Made by a program: the position numbers and the translations under genes
Notes under the pieces: model-generated
The model's input: only the letters and a program-made list of their open reading frames with translations
What the model was told of the DNA's origin: nothing
The model's database searches: none
Assembly: GCF_038561935.1 (NCBI RefSeq)
Contig: NZ_CP102770.1
Location: 558,001-622,000, forward strand
DNA: 64,000 bases
DNA from: Myxococcus stipitatus
GTDB taxonomy: Bacteria; Myxococcota; Myxococcia; Myxococcales; Myxococcaceae
Reading direction: 5' to 3'
Shown here: positions 15,937-24,555 of the stretch, piece after piece
How positions within the stretch are numbered: position 1 is the stretch's first letter
How the letters are laid out: every line of letters starts with the position of its first letter

Positions 15937-17034
15937 ATGGATTCAGGGGTCGATGTCTATGGGTTGTCACGCGTCGTCGGTACGACAGGGCTCTTTCCCC
16001 AGAGAGCTGGCCGCCTCGATCCGTCGCTGCCCTGCCGGGCGTCGGAGCTTCTCGTCGACGTCGAGCGTCTCAACATCGACGCGGCCTCCTTCGAGCAGCT
16101 TGCTCGCGAGGCCGGTGACGACGACGCGCTCATCGCCGAGCGCGTGAAACACATCGTCAACGAGTGCGGGAAGATGCACAACCCGAGGACGGGCTCGGGG
16201 GGAATCTTCATCGGCCGGGTGCGGGAGGTGGGACCCCTGCATCCCTCGAGAGGTCAGCTCCTGGTGGGTGACAGGATTGCGTCGCTCGTCAGCCTCACGC
16301 TGACGCCGTTGGTCATCGAGGAGATTCTGGCCATTCGACGAGAGGCCCACCGGGTGGATGTGCGGGGCCACGCCATCCTCTTTGCCACGGGCAGCTACGC
16401 GAAGCTTCCCGAGGACCTGTCGGACACACTCGCCCTGGCCGCGCTGGACGTCTGTGGTGCACCGGCGCTCGTCGCGCGTCACCTCCGTCCGGGAATGACC
16501 GTCGCGGTGCTGGGCGCGGGGAAGGGAGGGGCGTTGTGTCTGGCTCAGGCGCGGCGGAGCGTGGGCGCTTCAGGGCGGCTGGTCGTCATCGACATCGACG
16601 AGGCCGCGCTCGCGGAGCTGCGAGAGGCCCGGCTCTGTGACGTAGCCCTGGCGCTGGATGCCACCCGGGCGGTGGAGGTGCAGGAACACGTCCGCCGCGC
16701 GACGAACGGCGCGCTCTGTGACCTGGTGGTCAATTGCGTGTCCGTCCAGGACACGGAGATGGCGACCATCCTGTGCGTCCGCGATGGGGGCATGGCCATC
16801 TTCTTCTCCATGGCCACCAGCTTCACCGCGGCCTCGCTCGGCGCCGACGGCGTGAGCCGCGACGTCACGCTGGTGATGGGCAATGGCTACGTCCCCGGGC
16901 ACGCGGACCTCACCCTGGGGTTGCTGCGTACCGAGCCTGGGCTGCGCCGGCTCTTCGAGCGCCGGTTCACCTGCGTTAGCCGTCCTGATTGGGCCCGACC
17001 AGCCGGGGCCGGTCATCCCCCGGCGTGCCCGTGA
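15937..17034 (+). CDS. kdd: L-erythro-3,5-diaminohexanoate dehydrogenase
   Basis: A 365-residue protein that matches Kdd, the NAD-dependent enzyme converting 3,5-diaminohexanoate to 5-amino-3-oxohexanoate plus ammonia in lysine fermentation. Hallmarks are GSGGIFIGRVREVG, GDRIASLVSLTLTPLVIEEI, DVRGHAILFATGSYAKLPEDL and DVCGAPALVARHL, followed by a Rossmann motif VAVLGAGKGGALCLAQA for NAD binding. Length is normal (about 345). In fermenters kdd sits with kamA/kamDE/kce/kal; none of these is in the window, so it is an orphan here. Possible roles are lysine breakdown or reuse of beta-lysine-type compounds. The last 59 bases overlap the 3' end of the convergent MOSC gene. Confidence 0.85.
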   Translation: MDSGVDVYGLSRVVGTTGLFPQRAGRLDPSLPCRASELLVDVERLNIDAASFEQLAREAGDDDALIAERVKHIVNECGKMHNPRTGSGGIFIGRVREVGPLHPSRGQLLVGDRIASLVSLTLTPLVIEEILAIRREAHRVDVRGHAILFATGSYAKLPEDLSDTLALAALDVCGAPALVARHLRPGMTVAVLGAGKGGALCLAQARRSVGASGRLVVIDIDEAALAELREARLCDVALALDATRAVEVQEHVRRATNGALCDLVVNCVSVQDTEMATILCVRDGGMAIFFSMATSFTAASLGADGVSRDVTLVMGNGYVPGHADLTLGLLRTEPGLRRLFERRFTCVSRPDWARPAGAGHPPACP

Positions 17035-17689
17035 CGCGGCGCTGGAGCGACTCCCTCCAGCGAGGTGTCAGCAGGGGACACTCGGCCAGGGCCGCCGCGT
17101 CCTCGGGGTGCTGCCCGTGCATGGCCTGGTTGGCGAACGCGATGGTGAAGCGAGGAAAGGGCCGCTCGACGAGCTCCAGCGCGTCACCCGCACGCACTTC
17201 GCCTTCCTCCAGCACGCGGTAGTACCAGCCGGTGCGGCCGGTCTGCTGGATGAGCAGCGACAGCTCCTTGTTCCCCCAGCGCCGCGCGGGCTTCCAGCAA
17301 GGCTGACGCGGCTGGGACACCTGCACGCGCGCGCCTCCCACCTTCAGCACATCTCCAATGCAGACGCTGTCCTCCGCGCCGCCGGAGAGCACCCAGTTCT
17401 CACCGAACGCTCCAGGCCCCAGGTCCTCGCGCCCCAGCCGCTCCCGCCAGAACGCATGGTGCGGCGAGGCATAGGCGAACACCGCCTTCTCCGGTCCGCC
17501 ATGCACGCGCAGGTCCGCCTGCCCATCACCCGCGAGCCCCGTTCGCGACAGCCACACGGGGCCCTGCACGGGCTCCTTGAAGATGCCGCTGGTCCAGGGG
17601 CGCTCGAGCGGGTGGGCCGCGCCGGGCGTGCCCAGCTCGCGCGGCTGGCCGATGTGGAGCGAGAGGATGCGGGGCGTCTGGGTCTCCAT
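16976..17689 (-). CDS. MOSC-domain protein, YiiM-like
   Basis: A 237-residue protein. The MOSC region (about 35-165) shows LSRTGLAGDGQADLRVHGGPEKAVFAYA, GAFGENWVLSGG and SVCIGDVLKVGGARVQVSQPRQPC, with the conserved Cys that binds the molybdenum sulfur ligand. A C-terminal 3-alpha domain follows (KELSLLIQQTGRTGWYYRVLEEG, then TIAFANQAMH). This architecture is that of YiiM, a molybdenum cofactor enzyme linked in E. coli to reduction of N-hydroxylated bases. Substrate here is inferred only. Its 3' end overlaps kdd on the opposite strand, and it is downstream of the lipoprotein/RND unit on the same strand but 114 bases away. Confidence 0.85.
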   Translation of the reverse strand: METQTPRILSLHIGQPRELGTPGAAHPLERPWTSGIFKEPVQGPVWLSRTGLAGDGQADLRVHGGPEKAVFAYASPHHAFWRERLGREDLGPGAFGENWVLSGGAEDSVCIGDVLKVGGARVQVSQPRQPCWKPARRWGNKELSLLIQQTGRTGWYYRVLEEGEVRAGDALELVERPFPRFTIAFANQAMHGQHPEDAAALAECPLLTPRWRESLQRRVTGTPGDDRPRLVGPNQDG

Positions 17690-17803
17690 CGCTCGCTCGA
17701 CAAAGCAGGCGCGCGCGCCCCTGTCCAGCGACGCGACGCCCCGGCTTCGACCGGTCCGCGGCGAGGCAAGGGCGTGGTGGAAGCCACGCCCCCGCCCCTT
17801 GCG

Positions 17804-18229
17804 TCAGTACGAGCCCGCGTCCAACACCGAGCCGCCCGAGGGCGGCTGGAACGTGCCGGAGGTGTCATCCGGGATGACGGGGGCCGGCACGACGCCAGAG
17901 CCGCCGACGCCCGCGTCCCCCGCGCCGCCGATGCCCGCGTCCCCCGAGAGCGAGGGGGGAGTCATCGGAGCGGAGCTCGTGGTGTCGCCCGGCATGGCGG
18001 GGTCACTGCCTGGGTTCTCCGTGGGTGTCGCGGGCACCGTGCCCGGCTGCTGCACCGAGGTGTCCGGCACCTGGCCGGAGGTCCCCGTGCCGCCCGTCCC
18101 GGGCTGTGTCGTCGTCGTGTCCGCCTGGGCCACCAGGACCTTGGACTCCGTGGAGCTGCACGCCGTGCCCAGTGCCAGGGTTCCCGCCATGGCCCCCGCC
18201 CACAACCAACGCTTCATGTGCTTCGCCAT
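17804..18229 (-). CDS. Thr/Gly/Pro-rich lipoprotein downstream of RND exporter
   Basis: A 141-residue protein from ATG 18229 with a strong AGGAGGAAG site upstream. The lipoprotein signal ends at lipobox LGTAC (Cys24). The rest is disordered (Thr, Gly, Pro, Ser, Asp; repeated DAG/GGAGDAG units). It starts 36 bases after the RND exporter gene and is surely co-transcribed. A lipoprotein in this position could tether or gate the exporter, but no structured domain supports this. Confidence 0.78.
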   Translation of the reverse strand: MAKHMKRWLWAGAMAGTLALGTACSSTESKVLVAQADTTTTQPGTGGTGTSGQVPDTSVQQPGTVPATPTENPGSDPAMPGDTTSSAPMTPPSLSGDAGIGGAGDAGVGGSGVVPAPVIPDDTSGTFQPPSGGSVLDAGSY

Positions 18230-18264
18230 TGCTTCCTCCTTCCGTGGGTGTGCGTTACTGCGGC

Positions 18265-20793
18265 TCACGGAGAGGGCAGCTCGGGCTCCGACGGCCCCGC
18301 CGCTGTCCGCTCCTTCACTTCCGAATCCATGCGCTCGCGTTGTCGCTTCCTGCGCCGCTCCGTCAGCACCAGCAGCAGCGCGGGGAAGGCCACCAGCATG
18401 ACGAGCAGGTTGGTGGCGAAGCCCAGCGTGGCGAGCACTCCCACGGAGTTGAGGCCGGGGTGCCTGGCCAGGAAGAGGGCGCCGAAGCCCATCGCGCTCG
18501 TCAGCAGGCCGCCGGCAATCGCGCGCCCCGTCTCCGAGTACACCGCCACGAAGTCGCTGCCCGGTGACACCAGTCGCGTCAGCAGATGCACGCCCGCGTC
18601 CACCGTCGTCCCGATGAGCACGGGGATGATGAGGATGTTGAGGTAGTTGAACTCCATCCCGATGAGCGGCATCAGCCCGATGAGGGACAGGAGCGACACC
18701 ACCGTCGGCGCCAGACACAGCACCGCCATCTTCAGTCCCCCCAGCGTCATCCACATGGCCAGGAGCACCACCAGCGTCGTGCCCCCGAGGATGAGCGGCG
18801 CCTCGTGCGTGACGAGGTCGAGGATGTCCGCCATCACCATGGCCTCGCCGGCCGCGGACACCTGGCCTCCTCCGGGAGGCGCGACCCCCCGCACCTCGCG
18901 CGCCAGCGCGCGCACGGCCTGGCCATCCGACTGATTCACCGCGGGGTAGACGAGCACGAAGCTGCCCGGTGTCCCCTGTCGCCCCATGAACTGCTGGCGC
19001 ACGCTCGTGGGCAGGTCCTCCATCGTGAAGGGCCGGGCGTGGGTCTGCTTTCGCAGCTCCGTGAGCTGCTCGCGCTGTCGCGGATTCAGTCGCTCCAGCG
19101 GCACCTCGTCGAGGAGGCGGGAGATGTCCCGCAGCACGGCCTGCTTGCGCACCTGGTCCGAAGGCACGAGCGACGACAGGGAGGCCACGAAGTCGATGGT
19201 GGAGCTTTCGCCCCGCTCGCGCTGACGCTGGGTGAGCGCGGAGGCCATCGCGTGTTCTTCCTGGGTGTCGCGCGTGAGCACCACCACCGGCGTCTGGGAA
19301 TAGCCGATGATTCGATTGACCTGCTGGTCGAGGATGAACGAGGGCAGGTCCTGGTCCTCGAGCGTGCCGAAGTCGTAGTCGAAGCGCACGCGGCGCACCT
19401 GCGTGAGCAGCCCCACCACCAGCACCACGGAGATGGCGGTGACGATGGAGGCATGCCGCACCAGCATGCGCCCCGCGGGAGACTCGCGCGAAGTCACCGC
19501 CGCCCGCCGGGCCTTCCAGCCCCAGCGCGCCGTCAGCCCCAGCAGCGCGGGCAGCACCATCACGTACGCGGCGATGAGCACCAGCATGCCGATGCCCGCG
19601 ATGACACCGAACTCGCGGAACGCTCGCAGGCGCGAGGTGCCCAGCACGAAGAAGGTGAGCGCCGCCACCAGCGCGGACACCAGCGCCGCGCCACCGGTGT
19701 GGGTGAAGGACTCGCGGGTGGCCTGCTCGGACGACTCGCCATCCGAGCGCAGATGCAGGTAGCGGCCCACCAGGTGGATGCCGTGCTCCACGCCCAGGCC
19801 GCCGAGGATGGCCCCCAGGAAGCCTGTGAGCAGGTTCACCTGTCCGTAGACGACGGCCACCAGTCCATACGTCCACGCGAGGCCCACGCCCACGGGCGTC
19901 AGCACCAGGCCCACGGCCAGGGCGCCTCGGAAGTGGAAGACGAGGTAGAGCAGCATCAGCACCGTGGCCACCGCCGACGAGACGGCGATGTCGCGGACAA
20001 TCTGCTTCTGCTGGTCCAGCTTCTTCTGGAAGGTGCCGGTGAGGTGCACCTGGAAGCCCGGGCCGTACTTCGACAGGTCCTGCGCGTCGAGCAGCGCTTC
20101 CACCTCGTCCACGATTCTGCGCGAGTACGACAGGTCCGCGGACGTCATCTCCGGCTTGACGAGCACGACGACGCGGCCCGCGTCCGCGTCCAGGTAGTAG
20201 TCGTCCGACGAGGCCGACAGCTTGTGGCCTCCGGCGCCGAGGTACCTGGCCTCCAGGTCGGAGAAGTCGAGCGGCGGAGGGGGCTCGTCCACCAGGTTCA
20301 CGTACAGCGGGTTGGCCTGCTGCTTCTCCCAGGCGATGCGCGCGTCGAGCCGCCGGTAGACCTCCCGCAGGTCCTCCTCCGACAGGAAGTAGAGCGCCTT
20401 GTCGCGGAAGAACGCGCCCGTGCGCTCCTTCTCCACGAAGCGGACCCCGGGCAGCTTCTCGAGCTGGGGCGTGAGGTCATCGGCGAAGCGACGGAGCGAG
20501 GCGGCGTCTCCTCCCTCGCCCACCACCGCCACCCAGCCGAGCGCGCCGAAGCGGGTCTCCAGCTCACCCAGGGCCTGCACGCTCGCGAAGGAGCGCGGAA
20601 GCAGGTCGACCAGGTTGGCGTTGAGGCGGAGATTGAGCGACAGGACTCCCCCCACCGCGGCCAGCGCCAGCGCGAGGCCCAGCGCGAGCAGCGGATGGCG
20701 ATGGCCACACGCGGCCAGGCTGCCCAGGCCTTGCTCCACGCGCCGCATCCAGCGGCGTTCCGACTGCGTCGAGGTGGTGGGTTCCGAGTCCAT
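18265..20793 (-). CDS. MMPL/RND-superfamily exporter (paralogue A)
   Basis: An 842-residue protein with the twofold RND architecture: helix 1 near residues 35-53, a large periplasmic loop (about 54-255), a helix bundle including NLLTGFLGAILGGLGVEHGIHLVGRY, a second periplasmic loop and a second bundle with LNILIIPVLIGTTVDAGVHLL. These match the MMPL family close to hopanoid-transport HpnN and other lipid exporters. The TM4 region lacks the Asp pair of drug-type RND pumps, which fits lipid transport. It lies head to head with a close paralogue at 21196, with whole stretches alignable (GPGFxVxxTGTFxKKxDQQ, YGxVNLLTGF). Substrate unknown; lipid or lipopeptide is likely. Confidence 0.9.
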   Translation of the reverse strand: MDSEPTTSTQSERRWMRRVEQGLGSLAACGHRHPLLALGLALALAAVGGVLSLNLRLNANLVDLLPRSFASVQALGELETRFGALGWVAVVGEGGDAASLRRFADDLTPQLEKLPGVRFVEKERTGAFFRDKALYFLSEEDLREVYRRLDARIAWEKQQANPLYVNLVDEPPPPLDFSDLEARYLGAGGHKLSASSDDYYLDADAGRVVVLVKPEMTSADLSYSRRIVDEVEALLDAQDLSKYGPGFQVHLTGTFQKKLDQQKQIVRDIAVSSAVATVLMLLYLVFHFRGALAVGLVLTPVGVGLAWTYGLVAVVYGQVNLLTGFLGAILGGLGVEHGIHLVGRYLHLRSDGESSEQATRESFTHTGGAALVSALVAALTFFVLGTSRLRAFREFGVIAGIGMLVLIAAYVMVLPALLGLTARWGWKARRAAVTSRESPAGRMLVRHASIVTAISVVLVVGLLTQVRRVRFDYDFGTLEDQDLPSFILDQQVNRIIGYSQTPVVVLTRDTQEEHAMASALTQRQRERGESSTIDFVASLSSLVPSDQVRKQAVLRDISRLLDEVPLERLNPRQREQLTELRKQTHARPFTMEDLPTSVRQQFMGRQGTPGSFVLVYPAVNQSDGQAVRALAREVRGVAPPGGGQVSAAGEAMVMADILDLVTHEAPLILGGTTLVVLLAMWMTLGGLKMAVLCLAPTVVSLLSLIGLMPLIGMEFNYLNILIIPVLIGTTVDAGVHLLTRLVSPGSDFVAVYSETGRAIAGGLLTSAMGFGALFLARHPGLNSVGVLATLGFATNLLVMLVAFPALLLVLTERRRKRQRERMDSEVKERTAAGPSEPELPSP

Positions 20794-21195
20794 CCGTCGC
20801 GGTGGCGGGCCGTCCCGGGCCTCCGGTCCTTCCGGGGGCGTGGGGACGGCACGGCTTCCCCTCCGTCGGGGTGCCGCGCGAGCGGCCCCATGTGGGCAGG
20901 AACGTGGGGACTCAGCGGGGTGGGTGCAGTCGCGGGCCGCCCGGCTGTTCGTCCTCCGGGAGGCCAGCGGACCCTCTGTCTCGAGCCCGGAGGCCGCCTG
21001 TCACCAGGCGAGCCCCACCCCTGAAAGCAGTCGAGCGGACAGATGGGCGGACCCATCGGGAGGCTGTTAGAGAACGCCAGGTCATTCGGGTCCTGACTAT
21101 CTGTTTCACGGCATAAAACGCGTTGACTCGCCGAAGGGCGCGTGCGCAAGGTGGGCCGCTGGTCGGCCCGCTAACAACACAGCAGGTGTCACACG
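20794..21195. other. 402-bp divergent control region of the two RND genes
   Basis: No gene is seen. It must drive both exporters. The only AT-rich patch is TTCACGGCATAAAACGCGTTGACTC (about 21107-21131); I could not place a -35 and -10 at a good spacing for either direction. Long antisense frames crossing this region are composition artefacts. Confidence 0.4.
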
Positions 21196-23664
21196 ATGGG
21201 TGAGAAGCGTTGGTCGGAGCGGTTCGAGGGGGCGATGGGCCAACTCGCCGCGCGGAGCCACCGGCGTCCGGTGCATGCGCTGGTGGTGGCGGTGGTGCTG
21301 ACGCTGCTCGGGGCTTACTTCGCGAGGAACCTGACGCTCAGCGCGGACTTCGTGGGCCTGCTGCCCAAGGCGTTCCCCAGCGTCCAGGACATCGAGAAGC
21401 TGCGCAAGCGCTTCGGCGGACAGGGCAACGTCGTGGTGGTGGGCATGGGCGCGGAGCCCGAGGCGCTCAAGCGCTTCGCGGACGACATGGCGCCGAAGCT
21501 CGCGATGCTGTCGGAGATTCGCTACGTCAACTTCCAGCGCCCGCGCGCCTTCTTCGACGAGCACTCGCTCTACTACGTCGACCTGGAGGACCTGAAGACC
21601 ATCCAGGGCCGCATCGACGCGCGCATCGCCTGGGAGAAGGAGCAGGCCAACCCGCTCTTCGTGCGGCTGGATGAGGCGGAGCCGCCGTCGGTGGACTTCT
21701 CCGACATCGAGCAGAAGTACACCGGCCGCGCCAACCAGCGCCTGTCGGGGCAGGGCGACCTGTACTACCTGAACCCCACCGAGGGCATGGTGGTGCTGAT
21801 GGCGAAGCCGCGGGGCAGCGCCGCGGACCTGGGCTACTCCAAGAAGGTCGTCACGCAGGTGGAGGAGTTCCTCGCGCAGCAGGACCTGTCCAAGTACGGG
21901 CCCGGCTTCAAGACGGCGGTGACGGGGACCTTCAAGAAGAAGATCGACCAGCAGCGCGTCATCGTCGGCGACCTGGCGCGGGCGTCCACGCTGGCCATGG
22001 TGATGCTGCTCGTCTACCTGGCCTTCCACTTCCGCAGCGCGCTGTCGGTGGGCTTCACCATGCTGCCGGTGGTCGCGGGCCTGGGGTGGACGTATGGCTT
22101 CGTGGGCCTGGTGTACGGGCAGGTGAACCTGCTCACGGGCTTCCTCGCGGCGGTGCTGGGCGGCCTGGGCGTGGAGCACGGCATCCACCTGCTGGGGCGC
22201 TACGGCACGCTGCGCACGGAAGGGATGGACTCCGAGTCCGCCGTGAATGAGTCCTTCCGCCACACGGGCTTCTCCGCGCTCATCGCGGCGCTGGTGGCGG
22301 CGCTCACCTTCCTGAGCCTCGCCATGTCCGAGTTCAGGGCGTTCCGCGAGTTCGGCATCATCGCGGCGGTGGGCATGCTGGTGAGCATCTTCTCGTACCT
22401 GCTCATCCTGCCCGCGCTGTTGGGGCTGGCGTCGCGGTTCGGCTGGTCGCCTCGGGTGCACCAGTCGAGCTCCGGGCCCATGGCGCTGCTGGGGCGGTGG
22501 CTGCCGCGCTCCTACCGGGGCGTCGCGGTGGGCGTGGGCGTGGCGGTGGTGGCGCTCATCTCCCAGGCGTACCGCATCTCGTTCAACTACGACTCGCGCA
22601 CGCTGGAGGACTACAAGCAGGCGTCGGCCGTGCTGGACCAGAAGGTCAACGACATCCTGGGCTACTCGCAGACGCCCGTGGTGGTGCTGACGGACTCGCG
22701 GGAGATGGAGCGCGAGGTGGTGCGCCAGTTGGAGGCGCGCAAGACGGCGCGCGGCAAGGACTCCACCATCGACTTCGTGGGCGCGCTGGAGGACCTGGTG
22801 CCTCGGCAGCAGACGGAGAAGAAGGCGGTGCTGGAGGCGATTCACGCGAAGCTGGGCAAGCTGGACCCGGAGCGGCTGCCGGAGGACACGCGCGCGGTGC
22901 TGACGCGGGCGCTGAACATGTCCAAGGCCCAGCCCTTCACGCAGGAGGACCTGCCCACCAGCGTGCGCCACCAGTTCGAGAGCCTGGATGGGAGCACGGG
23001 CGGCGTGGTGCTGGTGTACGCGGGCGGCGGCGTGAGCCTGTCGGACGGCGAGGGCACCCGGCGCTTCTCCAAGGAGGTGCGCGGGCTGCAGATGCCGGAT
23101 GGCAGCCAGGTGTCGGCCGCGGGCGAGGCGCTCATCCTGGCGGACATCCTGGACATGGTGTCCCGCGAGGGGCCGCGCATCCTGGCGGCGGCGGTGCTGA
23201 GCGTGCTGGGCGCGATGTGGCTGACGCTGGGCCGGCTGCGCACGGCGCTCATCTGCATGGTGCCGACGCTGCTGTCGGTGGCGGGGCTCGTCGGGTTGAT
23301 GGCGCTGTTGGATTTGCAATTCAACTACCTGAACATCATGGTGCTCCCGGTGCTCGTGGGCACCACGGTGGACGCGGGCGTGCACCTGGTGCAGCGCTTG
23401 GGTGAGCCGGGCGCGGACTTCATCTCCGTGTATGCGGAGACGGGCCGGGCGATTACGGGCGGCCTGTTGACGAGCGCCATCGGCTTCGTGGCGCTGGTGC
23501 TCGCGAAGCACCCGGGGCTGAACTCCATCGGCGACCTGGCGAACCTGGGGTTCGGGTTGAACCTCATCATCGTGCTGCTGGGCTTCCCCGCGCTGCTGCT
23601 GCTGGTGGAGCGCTGGCGCCGCAAGCACGGGGCCGCGTCTGACGAGCCCGCGCAAGAGGCGTGA
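21196..23664 (+). CDS. MMPL/RND-superfamily exporter (paralogue B)
   Basis: An 822-residue protein, paralogous to the divergent exporter at 18265-20793 and sharing all of its landmarks: LSADFVGLLPKAFPSVQ (versus LNANLVDLLPRSFASVQ), KYGPGFKTAVTGTFKKKIDQQ, TYGFVGLVYGQVNLLTGFLAAVLGGLGVEHGIHLLGRY, EFRAFREFGII and NYLNIMVLPVLVGTTVDAGVHL. Two bundles of helices and two periplasmic loops are intact, so it is a complete pump. Such proteins move lipids or lipidated metabolites from the inner membrane using the proton-motive force. The following small lipoprotein gene is 30 bases away and co-oriented. Substrate unknown. Confidence 0.9.
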   Translation: MGEKRWSERFEGAMGQLAARSHRRPVHALVVAVVLTLLGAYFARNLTLSADFVGLLPKAFPSVQDIEKLRKRFGGQGNVVVVGMGAEPEALKRFADDMAPKLAMLSEIRYVNFQRPRAFFDEHSLYYVDLEDLKTIQGRIDARIAWEKEQANPLFVRLDEAEPPSVDFSDIEQKYTGRANQRLSGQGDLYYLNPTEGMVVLMAKPRGSAADLGYSKKVVTQVEEFLAQQDLSKYGPGFKTAVTGTFKKKIDQQRVIVGDLARASTLAMVMLLVYLAFHFRSALSVGFTMLPVVAGLGWTYGFVGLVYGQVNLLTGFLAAVLGGLGVEHGIHLLGRYGTLRTEGMDSESAVNESFRHTGFSALIAALVAALTFLSLAMSEFRAFREFGIIAAVGMLVSIFSYLLILPALLGLASRFGWSPRVHQSSSGPMALLGRWLPRSYRGVAVGVGVAVVALISQAYRISFNYDSRTLEDYKQASAVLDQKVNDILGYSQTPVVVLTDSREMEREVVRQLEARKTARGKDSTIDFVGALEDLVPRQQTEKKAVLEAIHAKLGKLDPERLPEDTRAVLTRALNMSKAQPFTQEDLPTSVRHQFESLDGSTGGVVLVYAGGGVSLSDGEGTRRFSKEVRGLQMPDGSQVSAAGEALILADILDMVSREGPRILAAAVLSVLGAMWLTLGRLRTALICMVPTLLSVAGLVGLMALLDLQFNYLNIMVLPVLVGTTVDAGVHLVQRLGEPGADFISVYAETGRAITGGLLTSAIGFVALVLAKHPGLNSIGDLANLGFGLNLIIVLLGFPALLLLVERWRRKHGAASDEPAQEA

Positions 23665-23694
23665 CGTCTCTTCCGAAGCCAGGAGGGTGAGGCC

Positions 23695-23970
23695 ATGAAG
23701 CGAGGATGGATGTCGAAGGGCGCGCGGGGCCTTCTCGCCGCGGCGACGGTGGGGGTGGCCTTGTCGGGTTGCAGCCACGGGGACAAGCGCGACGAGAAGA
23801 AGGGTGACACGCGGTGCGCGGAGTCTCGCGACCTCACGTGTGTCACGGGCACGGAGTGCTCCATCGACCGGGACCGCGGCTGCGAGGTCTGCCGCTGCTC
23901 TCCCGCCGACGCGCTCACGCCCACGGACAAGCGCCGTCCCGAGGCGATGGACCCGCAGCGGCGCTGGTAG
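23695..23970 (+). CDS. Small Cys-rich lipoprotein
   Basis: A 91-residue protein with AGGAGG upstream of its ATG. The signal ends with lipobox LSGC (Cys26). The mature part has six cysteines within about 35 residues (TRC, TC, EC, GCEVCRC), a pattern of disulfide-bonded knot-like surface proteins. It follows the rightward RND gene by 30 bases, mirroring the lipoprotein gene after the leftward RND paralogue. Function unknown. It converges on the phosphatase gene with a 3-base gap. Confidence 0.78.
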   Translation: MKRGWMSKGARGLLAAATVGVALSGCSHGDKRDEKKGDTRCAESRDLTCVTGTECSIDRDRGCEVCRCSPADALTPTDKRRPEAMDPQRRW

Positions 23971-23973
23971 TGG

Positions 23974-24555
23974 CTACGCCGCCTGCCCCGGGCTTCGCGC
24001 CGTCCACGCGGCGACGAAGTCCGCGAGGCCGCCGAGCTGCCGGTCATTCAGCGTGCACTGCCATCGGGCCCGGCGCACCTCGCGGTATGCCCCGGTGGCC
24101 TCCCAGCCTCGCGCCACCATCACCGCCAGGCCCATCAGCGGGCCTCGCCCCACGCCGTGCTCGCAGTGCGCGTAGAGGTGTCCGCCCTTCGCCAGGCGGG
24201 GCAGGGCCCACTCGACGCCCTGCATGAGCTGCTCGACGGTGGGCGGGTAGCGGTCCGTCACCGGCAGGCTCAACAGCTCGATGCCCAGCGCGGCCAGGGC
24301 CTTCGCGTCGTCCACGCGCTCGGCGCGCAAATCAATCACGTGGGTGATGCCGCGGGCCTTCAGCTCCGCGTAGCGCGAGGGTGGCACCGCGCCGCCCACG
24401 TGCAGCCAGTCATTCACGCGCGACACGTTGAGGCCGCGCCCCGGCAGCTTCGTGGTCCACTCCACGCAGCGCGCCACCGAGCGCAGCACCTGCTTGCGCA
24501 CCCAGCCGCGCACTCCGGGGACATGGTGCACGTCGCGCAGCAGCGAGACGTTCAC
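23974..24555 (-). CDS. Dual-specificity phosphatase, candidate PI-phosphate phosphatase
   Basis: A 193-residue cysteine phosphatase starting at GTG 24555, whose GTGA overlaps the preceding gene's TGA. The catalytic loop is HCEHGVGRGP (C131, R137) and the general acid is D101 in LPVTDRYPP. The preceding strand THVIDLRAER and the helix pattern are of the PTPMT1/DSP group. In mitochondria PTPMT1 dephosphorylates phosphatidylglycerol phosphate; the neighbours here (inositol phosphate synthase, CDP-alcohol phosphotransferase) make removal of the inositol phosphate from phosphatidylinositol phosphate the better guess. This is inference by context. It is the last gene of a five-gene overlapping operon. 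Confidence 0.85.
   Translation of the reverse strand: MNVSLLRDVHHVPGVRGWVRKQVLRSVARCVEWTTKLPGRGLNVSRVNDWLHVGGAVPPSRYAELKARGITHVIDLRAERVDDAKALAALGIELLSLPVTDRYPPTVEQLMQGVEWALPRLAKGGHLYAHCEHGVGRGPLMGLAVMVARGWEATGAYREVRRARWQCTLNDRQLGGLADFVAAWTARSPGQAA

Noticed and set aside
18586-23778. Very long open frames of 800 or more codons antisense to both RND genes
   Set aside because: They mirror the GC-rich third positions of the true genes, are His/Arg/Gln-rich low-complexity and contain no recognisable domain.
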